Positions 37,706 to 46,863 are shown, numbered from the stretch's first letter. The stretch is 64,000 nucleotides of DNA from Dendrophyllia cribrosa (GCA_024195265.1 JAJLRJ010000011.1:5190861-5254860), one strand, 5' to 3'. Translations and numbers: made by a program. Notes: generated by a model not told the origin, from the sequence alone.

Positions 37706-38525
37706 CTCTCTGTTTTCTTCCTCGGCCTTTGATTCCAGAACCTTTCATTGTTTCCAATTTAGTATTATAATGTTTTATGTATTCATTTAAAGTAACTCTT
37801 GCGTTGTCTATTCTTTTGTTTTTCATTTGTCTCTCGGCTTCAGATATAGCCCCACTTTTGAACTGTTTTGTAACATGTGACTTAAATCCACCTAATTGAC
37901 TTCTTTTTGCTTTAGCATTTTTTATAATCTTATTAAGATATGTCTTAGTTTTTTTGTCTGTTATTGATGATTGATTCAATATCTTATCCACATTTTCATA
38001 ATTAGTAATACCAAGATCATCCAAAATCAAATTACTTTCATCTTCATCATCTAATCCATAGTCCATCTCATCGTCGTCATCATATTCTGGCGGTAAATCA
38101 TCTGGTTGATTAACAAAGTATTCAGGATCAACATAAATATTCTTACTTCCTTCCATAAGATCTTGTAAAGATTCTTCATAAGTAGGTGGTTTAGGTACAA
38201 TTTGTTTATTTTGATTTGGTGGGACATAATCACCAAATAAATCATCAACTTGCATGTCTTCGAAAGGGTCAACTTCAGGCATATAATCAATACCTTGATC
38301 AGCTTTTTTAGGTGCTCTTTTCTTTCTTATGGGTACCCTTAAATCTACATTACTGTCGATAACATCATCTAATTTACTAGTCACAGGTTTGAATACCTTA
38401 GCCAATGACTCTTGACTTATCTTATGACTAAGATTATGTTTTGTGATTGCATCATGTACAAGATTAATCTTATTACCTAATAGAGATTTACTCTTTGCAA
38501 GTTCTTTCCATTTAAGTAAACTCAT
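37683..38525 (-). CDS. Acidic virion protein with two PPxY late-domain motifs
   Basis: 280 residues. PPTY at 113-116 and PPEY at 145-148 match the WW-domain ligand used by viruses to recruit Nedd4-type ubiquitin ligases and ESCRT; adenovirus protein VI has one for trafficking. An acidic Asp/Glu stretch (149-164) follows. The C-terminus has two successive adenain-type sites, MKGSG (260-264) and IKGRG (265-269), which would free a short basic tail. A structural or trafficking role is inferred. ATG at 38525. Confidence 0.65.
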   Translation of the reverse strand: MSLLKWKELAKSKSLLGNKINLVHDAITKHNLSHKISQESLAKVFKPVTSKLDDVIDSNVDLRVPIRKKRAPKKADQGIDYMPEVDPFEDMQVDDLFGDYVPPNQNKQIVPKPPTYEESLQDLMEGSKNIYVDPEYFVNQPDDLPPEYDDDDEMDYGLDDEDESNLILDDLGITNYENVDKILNQSSITDKKTKTYLNKIIKNAKAKRSQLGGFKSHVTKQFKSGAISEAERQMKNKRIDNARVTLNEYIKHYNTKLETMKGSGIKGRGRKQRGGNIMFF

Positions 38526-38660
38526 TTTTATTATATTATTAGGTTACATAAAATTTGGAAATCATATATAAAAAAGAGCATTTTACACCGTGTTGTACAC
38601 TGTGTTGTACACCGTGTTATACACCATGTTATATTGAAATAATATACCCATATAATATAA

Positions 38661-39296
38661 ATGATAATACCAAATTACGATGCCGATGATGATGTAACCT
38701 CAAATTATAAACAGTTATATCCTTTCATGCCTGACCGATGCTTCCGGATGTTGGTTTGCGGCCCAAGTGGTTCGGGAAAAACAAATACACTTATGCATAT
38801 GATTTACAATTTATTGTACTTTGATAAAATATACCTGTATGCGAAAAACTTAGAGCAGTCCAAGTACCAGAATCTTATAGATATGTTCCAGCCAATAAGT
38901 GATGAAGCTGGTTATGATGTTATTGAAGCAAGTAATAACGAGATTATTCCTGTAAATGATCTTGATAGTGAAAGTCAGAAATTGGTTATTTTTGACGATT
39001 TTGTATGTGAAAAAAATCAAAAACCATTAGTCAACTATTTTATACGTGGGAGACATAAAAATTGCAGTGTGATTTATCTGAGTCAAAGCTACTATAAGAC
39101 ACCAAAAGACATAAGATTGAACTGTTCACATTTCTCTATTTACGAATTCCCAAGTGCTAATGAGAGGAGTCTAATTTGCCGTGAAAATAGTATTCCAAAA
39201 GAATTATATGATAAAGCAACTGATGAACCATTTTCATTTTTATATATAGACAAACCAAGGAAATTCACAACTAAGAATTTCAATGAAGAAATATAA
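38661..39296 (+). CDS. Genome-packaging ATPase (FtsK/HerA, A32-like)
   Basis: 211 residues. Walker A GPSGSGKT (about 34-41), Walker B LVIFDDF (about 108-114), and a sensor-like VIYLSQS strand. It powers DNA packaging. Intact, with ATATAATATAA before the ATG. It is the first of four + strand genes. Confidence 0.9.
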   Translation: MIIPNYDADDDVTSNYKQLYPFMPDRCFRMLVCGPSGSGKTNTLMHMIYNLLYFDKIYLYAKNLEQSKYQNLIDMFQPISDEAGYDVIEASNNEIIPVNDLDSESQKLVIFDDFVCEKNQKPLVNYFIRGRHKNCSVIYLSQSYYKTPKDIRLNCSHFSIYEFPSANERSLICRENSIPKELYDKATDEPFSFLYIDKPRKFTTKNFNEEI

Positions 39297-39318
39297 TATA
39301 ATTTAGTTATATATATAT

Positions 39319-41373
39319 ATGAGTTACTCAAACGGACGTTTACCTGAATCAACATTTAATAATAATCCTCAACGTGGATTACCTGGTGTCGGATTTGTAT
39401 TAACAGATGACGGAAATTATGATATTCAAAATAAAAGATTAACAAATGTTGCAGAAGCTATTAACAATAACGACGTGATTACAAAGCATCAGGTTGACAC
39501 GCTTGGAACAAGTTTGGAAAACAAACTGATTCAACTGAGGGCTGATTCTCTTCAGGTTGACGGATCATCTCATATGACTGGAGATCTTGATTTGAGGGGA
39601 CATAAACTAATTTTACCCGGTGAGATAAATATGGATAGAAAATTAATCACGAACATGGACACTGATGAAAATGACGATTTATCAGCTGTTAACATGATAA
39701 CTCTCAAGAATAAGGTTGATGAGAAGGCTCACATTACCGATGCATATATGAAAAATGAAAGAATAGTATTAACTGATCACATGGATGCTAATTATCATAC
39801 TATATTAAATATACAAGCAGCTGGTGATAACGATGCTTTTCCTTTTTATCATGGAAAGGTACATTTCATGAACTATGATGGTCAACATTATGATGCTAAA
39901 AATAAGAAGATCATAAATTTACAACCCCCCACGAATAATAAAGATTCAACCACTAAAGAATATGTTGATACAAAAATAAATACTATTCCACATACTCAAA
40001 ATATTACATCAAATATTGATTTGAAAGAACTTTACAATATCGTCAAGTCAAAACAACAGACTTACATAGATTTAGCAGCAAGTTATAACAATCTTGTATC
40101 TTATAATGACGTCAAAAACATTTTTGTCAGTCGTAAAGAGATGTTGTCAATGGAGACTGGTTTGGATATGAATAATAATACAATTTTCAATATAAAAGAT
40201 CCAACAGCAGTTGATCATGCTGTGAATAAAGGGTATGTAGATGATGAAGCAGACAAAAGGCTTTCTTTATCTGGTGGAACAATGACTGGTACTCTTGATA
40301 TGGGATCGGAGAAAATCATCGGTCTTCCCGATCCAAAAACATCCAATGAAGCAACATCAAAACAATATGTTGATACACAGCTAAATGAGAAGACAGTAGC
40401 TCTGGCAGAGGAACTGATCAAAACAGAAGCTGAACTCAAAAAATATGTCAATGAATCGCATATATCGTCAACCTCCCACTTGAAGGATGAATTCCGGTAT
40501 TTGATGGAGGATGTGGATGAATCCAGCTCTGAACATAATATAACAGTGACTGGAATAACTGATTTTTCAAGTTCTCCACATCATTTCAATAAGAAGGCGT
40601 ATGATTTGAAAATAACAAAAGATGTTTTCAATGAATACTCTGGGAGACTTGGTTTCAACATGTTAAAACTTCCAGAAGGAGAATATACGATTTGTATTGA
40701 ATTCTTTCCCGCTTCCATGACGGGTGTGAGCGTTGACGTTGTGAGCACAAGCCTGAATATCAATCAACAATCAACAAAAACATTTATGAAGTATTCAAGG
40801 TCAATTATTCACATGCATAAATGGCAGATTTCTCCACCTGAATTCATTTATCTGGATCTGAAATGGAAAGGGACAGCTGACGATGTTGTTGAAGGCCCAG
40901 CAAAGCTGATTATTTATGGCGTTAAAGGTTCTCAATCAGATGTTGAAAGTTCTGTTTATGATTCTCCCTTTGTTTATGAAAATAACAAAATGGTGATGGA
41001 GACCGATATTGATATGAATTCACACAAAATCATGAATGCAACCCATCACTTATTTGGGCAATTAAAAACAAATGAAAGTGGTGGAAAAACATTTTTATTA
41101 AATGGTTGTGACAAAATCATGATTCCAAACGGTAGCAAATTAAAAAAAATAACAGGCCACTATAATCTCTTAGATGTTTCCTACCAAACAATATCCTTAA
41201 AAATACTCTATGGATTCTCTTTAATTCAAACAATAACCTATACTTTATCTGGAAGTCAAAGACAAACGATAGATATAAACTTAGATTTACCATACGGTCA
41301 TATGGCTGTGGAGATGGTTGAAACGGTTAAAAATCAAGACATTTCATTATTAATCGAATACACAGCACCATAA
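39319..41373 (+). CDS. Tail-fibre-like / attachment protein
   Basis: 684 residues. The N-terminal ~380 residues contain imperfect repeats of the form LDMxxxKIxGLPDPxxxxEATxKxYVDxxL (copies near residues 40, 90, 205, 290 and 340), as in phage tail fibres and other trimeric shaft proteins. The C-terminal ~280 residues are beta-rich with no shaft repeats and could be a receptor-binding head. A role in host attachment is inferred. Intact; an (AT)n tract precedes the ATG. Confidence 0.7.
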   Translation: MSYSNGRLPESTFNNNPQRGLPGVGFVLTDDGNYDIQNKRLTNVAEAINNNDVITKHQVDTLGTSLENKLIQLRADSLQVDGSSHMTGDLDLRGHKLILPGEINMDRKLITNMDTDENDDLSAVNMITLKNKVDEKAHITDAYMKNERIVLTDHMDANYHTILNIQAAGDNDAFPFYHGKVHFMNYDGQHYDAKNKKIINLQPPTNNKDSTTKEYVDTKINTIPHTQNITSNIDLKELYNIVKSKQQTYIDLAASYNNLVSYNDVKNIFVSRKEMLSMETGLDMNNNTIFNIKDPTAVDHAVNKGYVDDEADKRLSLSGGTMTGTLDMGSEKIIGLPDPKTSNEATSKQYVDTQLNEKTVALAEELIKTEAELKKYVNESHISSTSHLKDEFRYLMEDVDESSSEHNITVTGITDFSSSPHHFNKKAYDLKITKDVFNEYSGRLGFNMLKLPEGEYTICIEFFPASMTGVSVDVVSTSLNINQQSTKTFMKYSRSIIHMHKWQISPPEFIYLDLKWKGTADDVVEGPAKLIIYGVKGSQSDVESSVYDSPFVYENNKMVMETDIDMNSHKIMNATHHLFGQLKTNESGGKTFLLNGCDKIMIPNGSKLKKITGHYNLLDVSYQTISLKILYGFSLIQTITYTLSGSQRQTIDINLDLPYGHMAVEMVETVKNQDISLLIEYTAP

Positions 41374-41394
41374 ATTAATATAATTATATTATAT

Positions 41395-41796
41395 ATGCTG
41401 AATTTGGATAACGCAATTAATTTTTGCAATAAATTTTTTACAACTCAAAAAAACCTGCATCCTAATACTAAAGATGAAATCTTGAAATCTTCTTTAATTT
41501 ATCAATATTTGTACATTAACTATTTGAATAAGCCAATATCATTTAACCAAATATTAGAAAAACACCCTGACATTGGATTAATAGGACCAGGTTCTTGTAC
41601 TCTAAATACCAATTACCAATTTTTAATTAAACATGCTATTTTTCATGATGCATTTGGAAGATTTTATAATGACTATGAAATGGGGCCTGGATACACATAT
41701 TGCTTCCTTTCAATGCCGAAGAAATTAAAAAGATCTCCAATAATGGGTCAAATAAGTGGTGTAATTTATTGTCTTCTTTCAAATCCTAAAATATAA
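41395..41796 (+). CDS. Unknown protein (133 aa)
   Basis: A soluble-looking, Asn/Tyr/Leu-rich protein with a GPGSCTLNTNYQF segment. No motif recognised. It has its own TATATTATATATG start region and lies between the fibre and the hairpin membrane protein. Confidence 0.5.
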   Translation: MLNLDNAINFCNKFFTTQKNLHPNTKDEILKSSLIYQYLYINYLNKPISFNQILEKHPDIGLIGPGSCTLNTNYQFLIKHAIFHDAFGRFYNDYEMGPGYTYCFLSMPKKLKRSPIMGQISGVIYCLLSNPKI

Positions 41797-41818
41797 TTAT
41801 CCAAATATATAATATAAA

Positions 41819-42301
41819 ATGACGAAAACAGAAATATTCAATTTTAATCATATTGACAGATATATCAGCCAAGAAAAATTATCTGAAATCAAAGCATTAT
41901 ACCGATTCTACCACAAAAGATTTTGGTGTTATATGAAGGCTTTCAAATATTTTAAGAGATTGAATTTAGCTATTAATGTAACTTCAACAGGCTTAATAGT
42001 TATTGGTACTGTAGCTGGTAGTATCACATTAAATCCTGCTATACTAGCTTCTATTTCTGGAGCTGGTTTAGTGCTAAAAACAGTAAGTGAAATCAAAAAT
42101 TATAAAAAGAAAATCGAAATGTCTGAATTTGCTTATACGACATATAAAAAAGTATTAGTTTTTTTACGGTCTTGTCTTAGAGGAAATCATTTCAACCACA
42201 ATATATTCATCAATGAAATGAGACAGTTAGACGAAATAATCATCGATATTTGTCCTCTTGCCGATAAATTTGAGAAAAAATATGATAAAAAATTTGAATA
42301 A
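41819..42301 (+). CDS. Hairpin membrane protein, counterpart of 3110-3793
   Basis: 160 residues. Two adjacent hydrophobic segments (about 50-88) are followed by Lys/Glu helices and a conserved-looking EMRQLDEIIIDI helix. Same plan and approximate pattern as the element A protein. In both elements the gene sits near the VLTF3-like gene. Function unknown. Confidence 0.55.
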   Translation: MTKTEIFNFNHIDRYISQEKLSEIKALYRFYHKRFWCYMKAFKYFKRLNLAINVTSTGLIVIGTVAGSITLNPAILASISGAGLVLKTVSEIKNYKKKIEMSEFAYTTYKKVLVFLRSCLRGNHFNHNIFINEMRQLDEIIIDICPLADKFEKKYDKKFE

Positions 42302-42396
42302 ACCTTAAAAGTAAATTTTATTTTATAATTCATTCAAAGGGAAAAACCCTTCACATGACGTATGACTTCCTATTTTTCTGAGAATCATGCAACAGG

Positions 42397-43104
42397 TCAC
42401 CTTTTAATAATTTTGTTGACATCATTCTTTATTAATTTATAAACATCATCCCACCATTGTTCATAAAATTTTAATGTCTTTTTAGAAGAAGTTATTTTTA
42501 TTTTATCATAAGTTAATCCTAAAATTTTTAATAATCTTCTCAAAACATAGGTTACACTAATCATCCGTTTCCGGTTCTTATTGACTTCTGGTAACACGTT
42601 GTTTATTAATCCAAAAATCTTATATATTTTGTTACGGTCATTAAAACTTAAATGAATCTCTTTTATATATTTATTGATTGTATTTTCGATATGATATTTT
42701 CTTACATATACACTCTTTTTTCTTATTCTATATAAATTTTCATGAAAGTCAACATATGAATTAACTAATTCATAACCATGGACGGAACCGCAATTTAGAC
42801 AGACGCTCATACCATCTATACTATTTATATCTTGTTCACAACAACATAACTCAACCAATCTAGCACTACTATCAACTTCTAATAATTTCATATCATAAAA
42901 GGGACATATCAACTCACCAATACTTATCATTTCCGTATTTCTACCAACATCTGCTAATCGTCGGTCACAAAAGGAACAGGTCAACTCACCAATACTCATC
43001 ATTTCCGTATTTCTACCAACATCTGCTAATCGTTGGTCACAAAAGGGACAGGTCAACTCTCCCATCTTCTCAAATTCATCATGAATTTCCAAATTGCAAT
43101 TCAT
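42397..43104 (-). CDS. VLTF3-like viral late transcription factor with tandem zinc modules
   Basis: 235 residues. The N-terminus has three ~31-residue repeats of a GELTCPFCDxRLADVGRNTEM type; the third has lost a cysteine (CPFYD). A zinc ribbon follows (CCCEQD, CLNCGS). The C-terminal half matches the VLTF3 pattern (YVRKYHIENTINKYI, then a helical region ending KFYEQWWDDVYKLI). It probably acts in late transcription. Convergent with 41819-42301 and the last gene before the right terminal repeat. Confidence 0.65.
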   Translation of the reverse strand: MNCNLEIHDEFEKMGELTCPFCDQRLADVGRNTEMMSIGELTCSFCDRRLADVGRNTEMISIGELICPFYDMKLLEVDSSARLVELCCCEQDINSIDGMSVCLNCGSVHGYELVNSYVDFHENLYRIRKKSVYVRKYHIENTINKYIKEIHLSFNDRNKIYKIFGLINNVLPEVNKNRKRMISVTYVLRRLLKILGLTYDKIKITSSKKTLKFYEQWWDDVYKLIKNDVNKIIKR

Positions 43105-43149
43105 TCTATACTATTATATGAGATTATATTTTTAAAACAATAGCTATAA

Positions 43150-43500
43150 GCGGTGCGGGTCTAAATTCCCAGAAAACAAAAATAGCGAACATGTTTTAAT
43201 AACAGGAAATGAGTCATCATTAATAGCTATTGTTTCAGATCATGAGTCAGTCGTATGATTTTTTCAACCAATCAGAAGGTGGATGATGCATCATTCAGTT
43301 ATGTGAGTAAGGCATCTTAACTTCACAAGCAACTTCACAATTGTGAACTTTTTCACTGAAAAAGTTCACAATTGTGAATCAAAGTGTGAAGCCTCTGATT
43401 GGTTAAAAATATCACACGACCGTCTCGTGATCTGAAACAATAACTATTAGTGATGACTCATTTCCTTTTTATCAAAACATGTTCAGACTTGTAAGCGGGG
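43150..43500. repeat. Large fold-back MITE inside element B
   Basis: Arms at about 43186-43286 and 43385-43495 are inverted copies (AACATGTTTT, GGAAATGAGTCATCA, ATTGTTTCAGATCA). The centre is a second hairpin with TTCACAATTGTGAA in both arms (43334-43378). It lies between the VLTF3-like gene and the right terminal repeat, with no counterpart on the left, so it is probably a nested insertion. Confidence 0.75.
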
Positions 43501-43532
43501 GATTCCCCGTTCTCTGTTTCTGGGTATTACAT

Positions 43533-43712
43533 CCTGTGTTTCCGAGAATTGTGTCACGCAATGAAATAAACGCACCATTTGTTTTTTTAACATATAGTTT
43601 CATTTGATTTTTCTATATTTTTTAATCCAACAGATGGGAAGTAGTTAAGACTTGGCTTGGTATCAGATCAGTTTTACAAAACTGATCTGGTACCGCCAAG
43701 TCCTTAACTACT
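43533..43712 (-). repeat. Right terminal inverted repeat of element B
   Basis: 180 bp, inverted copy of 27054-27261. The outer 73 bp (43640-43712) form the same hairpin as the left end, in the same orientation relative to the terminus. Confidence 0.9.
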
Positions 43713-43718
43713 GTTGCG
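43713..43718. repeat. Target-site duplication GTTGCG (right)
   Basis: Exact copy of 27048-27053 at the right edge of element B. Confidence 0.9.
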
Positions 43719-44386
43719 TCAGTCCTTTAGGAAAGTACTTTATCACCTTCGAACATATAATATAATTCAATGAACTGTCCCTAGGTAGAGCGTACCCTAA
43801 CTCAGCAAGTAATAAAAGTTGAAAATATTAGGTTTTCTTCCTTGTAAATGTTCTGCTGCTTAAACAGGAAATCGGAAAAATTAGTTCCCAGCAGAAATTT
43901 CAGTCATCTCGAACAGCAAAAAATTGTTCCCGCAAAACACAAAAAATCGCCAATACGCAAAATAAAACTCCCGCAAAAATTTCATTTTACACGGTAAACT
44001 GTTTTGACCCATGGCACGTGACACGTTCATGCCAATTAAAAAAGGCGTTTGAGTTGGGAGGTATTAACAATGGCGGTTCACAATGCCCTGTTACTCTCTT
44101 CGCAATGTTGCCCGCCTTTAGACTTTTGGCGGGAAACAGTTATTTTTGTTAGATGTCATGTAATCATGAATAAGCCAATGAATGTGCGCGTCATTTCCAG
44201 CAAAACTCAATGAATGCGGGTAAAGGCAGAGGCGCATGATGTTGTTGTTCAGTCTCCGCTCACTCTAGTATGTGTGTGATATATTTGTGTTACGACTAAA
44301 CCTTCTCTCAATTAAGTAATTGCTCGTACGTTTTCATATTTGTCATGACAAAACTGTGCTAACGAGTACGGTTGCCGAATTTCTAG
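43719..44386. other. Intron right of element B
   Basis: Host intron; no coding or repeat feature recognised up to the acceptor at 44385-44386. Confidence 0.5.
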
Positions 44387-44464
44387 ATCAACAAACATGA
44401 AGCCTCTGAGAAATGTTATGCTGACAAAGAGGTTTTAAACAATCAAGAAGAGACCAGATATCAA
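44387..44464 (+). CDS. Receptor kinase exon: kinase insert, part 1 (tentative)
   Basis: 78 bp, phase 0-0, TCTAG acceptor and GTAGGT donor. Charged sequence (HEASEKCYADKEVLNNQEE). Supported only by splice signals and phase. Confidence 0.5.
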
Positions 44465-44726
44465 GTAGGTCCTTCGCTTAAAAGCTTCCATTATTTCTTA
44501 ATTAACGTCAAATTGGTTTCTCCAGTGTAGATTTATATATTTTTTTTCTATTTGCGTATTAAGTTCTTGAACATCAAATTGGATTTTCTATTCTGCTTTA
44601 ATTACTAATTGTCTGGTTCTCAAGCTGTTTCCTTATTTACCTAATACCGCATTCATGATATTTTTCAAGGCAGGAAAACGCCGGCGACTGATATTATGAC
44701 AGCAAATCCGTTTTATTTTTACACAG

Positions 44727-44852
44727 GAAAGCAAAGTTGCTAAGGAGCAGGTCAAGAAAGAACAGACCCAAGTAAACATGGAATTGGAGCCATTACAAGA
44801 TAACAGTGACGTTAGGCGGGACGAGACATTGACTTGTGAGAATCTCCCTGAG
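44727..44852 (+). CDS. Receptor kinase exon: kinase insert, part 2
   Basis: 126 bp, phase 0-0, ACACAG acceptor and GTAAGA donor. A charged linker begins ESKVAKEQVKKEQ, probably disordered. It belongs to the insert between kinase helices D and E. The next exon starts with a related ES-x-x-AxK sequence, suggesting exon duplication. Confidence 0.65.
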
Positions 44853-45067
44853 GTAAGAAGGAAGTGCATACACATTGCTAAATTCGTCAGTCTATTTCAA
44901 TTTATTTGTGACGGTTTTTGCTTTATGCGAACATTCCTCGTTTACATCTGTGTCGTTAATATTTCCATTTTAAAGTAATATAGAAATGAAAACTGTTCGC
45001 AAAAAAACATTAGATTTTGCTTCCATTGTGCATCATGTATCAAATTGAATGCTATTTAATCATTTAG

Positions 45068-45205
45068 GAAAGCGGCACTGCCAACAAAGGATTTGAGCTG
45101 GGTGATCAACTTTCTGCAGTCCCAACCCCAGTGAATATCGTATTGTCACCGCCACAGGACAACAAAGATGTCTTTCTTGAAATGACTTCGTTGACTTCTG
45201 CTAAT
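45068..45205 (+). CDS. Receptor kinase exon: kinase insert, part 3
   Basis: 138 bp, phase 0-0, TTTAG acceptor and GTAAGA donor. It resembles the preceding exon (PLQDNSDV versus PPQDNKDV). Confidence 0.65.
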
Positions 45206-45557
45206 GTAAGAAGAGAATACAAAAAAGTTTATTATCATTGAATACTGGGTCACTAGTTCACCTTATAATTAAACTATAACATTTATATTCATATTTCTTA
45301 ACTATATCTTGCTAGTTAGTTTGTAAGTTAGTTGTTTAATTTTTTTGTTGGTAGACTTAGCAATGGTAAAAAAAAATATTTTTGTTACTAATATTAATAG
45401 CTTCTGTAGCTTATAATTTGAGCTACATTTCCTTGAGTGTTTAATGCAGTTTTTATATATATTTCCTAATTGCAGAAGTTGTCATAGAAAATACAAAATA
45501 CCAAATAGGAATTAATTACCTTAATGATATTCACAGAGGACAAAAGAAGACTGTGGC

Positions 45558-46217
45558 TGCGGTCACATCTGGGCTACTAACTATAGTTAAGACGGGGATA
45601 ACTATAGTTAGCTATTTCGGTAATGTGACCACTTCTCTGTTCGCTCTAACTATAGTTAGAAAATTGACGCCTCGGTGATCCAAAACAATACAGACTAACT
45701 ATAGTTATACCCAAGCAGGGTTCATGGGTTAGTCTTAAGTTTACAAACAAACAACCAATCAGAATGTGACAATTCTTTTCGCACGTGCGAGATGAGCATA
45801 TATACATATGCAAAATAAAAACCAAGCGTGAAGCGAGGGGGAAACCAAAAAACAACAAACAAACAATTTACATACAACAAGGTAGCAACACGTGTACCCG
45901 GCGTCGAGCACCGTTAAAATTCTCAGCTTATTTCTTATTTTTCTCCGACGGTTTGCCGCACGAAAAAAATAAATAAGAGGAAAAACTAGACACTTTACGT
46001 CGGTCAACCATGTTGACATTTCACGGATCAACAATAAGGGCCGTCACGAACCTCTTTTAATTCTGACGTAATCCATAGGCTAATTAGAACTAACTGTAGT
46101 TAACTGCGTGGTGTGACCGCAAAGTCGACCGAAAGCACTAACTATAGTTAGGTATGACGTCACGTAACTTGAGACTAACTTAAGTTAAACTTTAGTTACG
46201 TCGTAGATGTGACCGCA
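45558..46217. repeat. MITE rich in TAACTATAGTTA palindromes
   Basis: Inverted ends TGCGGTCACATCT and AGATGTGACCGCA bound ~660 bp. The 12-bp palindrome TAACTATAGTTA or close variants occur several times near both ends (for example about 45580, 45645, 45693, 46138). Intronic. Confidence 0.75.
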
Positions 46218-46358
46218 ACCTGTAGATTGTTAAAAGAAATTAAAAACTATTCATTCCTGCGATAAAAATTGATTCATTTATTTGATAGAAATTTGTTTGG
46301 AAGATATATCTGTTGATAGGTCATGTATGCGAAAAAATATCTCAACGAATATCATTAA

Positions 46359-46645
46359 GGTAATCAACTCCTATTTGGTATTTTGTATTTTCTATGACAA
46401 CGTTTCTGCAATTAGGTGTATGTTAACCCTCGGACGTACAAGGGGTGGGTGGGTTGGATGCCATCCCCCCTCAAGGTAGTCAACTCCTATTTGGTATTTG
46501 GCATTTTTTATGACAACGTTTCTGCAATTAGGTGTATGTTAACTCTCGGACGTACAAGGGGTGGGGTGGATGCCATCCCCCCTCAAGGTAATCAACTCAT
46601 ATTTGGTATTTTGTATTTTCTATGACAACGTTTCTGCACTTAGGT
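46359..46645. repeat. Tandem repeat of about 112-116 bp
   Basis: Units begin at 46359, 46475 and 46587 (partial) with GGTAATCAACTCCTATTTGG. Inverted copies of the first part occur at about 45470-45530 and 46985-47035, so the unit is probably derived from a MITE. Confidence 0.7.
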
Positions 46646-46677
46646 GAACTTACTTTTTTATTTATGATTGCTTTTAG

Positions 46678-46863
46678 GATGAGGAGTTTAAAAACAGCTT
46701 TGACAAAGAATTGCTGACCATCCCATCGACATCACACGAGAACAGTCGAACTTCCGCCATGTTGCTTTTAACTGAAAGTCTTGACGAGGATGATATTGAA
46801 GAAGAGGACAGCTTTTCCACTCAACAGCTTTTCCAATTTGCTTGGCAAATAGCAAAGGGAATG
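46678..46863 (+). CDS. Receptor kinase exon: end of insert and helix E
   Basis: 186 bp, phase 0-0. Acidic insert sequence is followed by QLFQFAWQIAKGM, the helix E segment preceding the catalytic loop of receptor tyrosine kinases. Confidence 0.85.

Larger units (their letters stand above)
27054..43712. mobile_element. Element B: full-length Polinton/adintovirus-like integration
   Basis: 16,659 bp, bounded by inverted terminal repeats (208 and 180 bp) and a 6-bp duplication, inserted in an intron of the receptor kinase gene. It carries 17 candidate genes: polymerase B, AT-hook finger protein, coiled coil, integrase, phospholipase A2, zinc ribbon, leader-protease fusion, MCP, basic virion protein, penton, a small frame, a PPxY protein, ATPase, fibre-like protein, two unknowns and a VLTF3-like factor. 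Both strands are used. No gene shows an obvious stop or frameshift except the PLA2-integrase junction, which looks programmed. It is more AT-rich than elements A and C. Confidence 0.93.
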
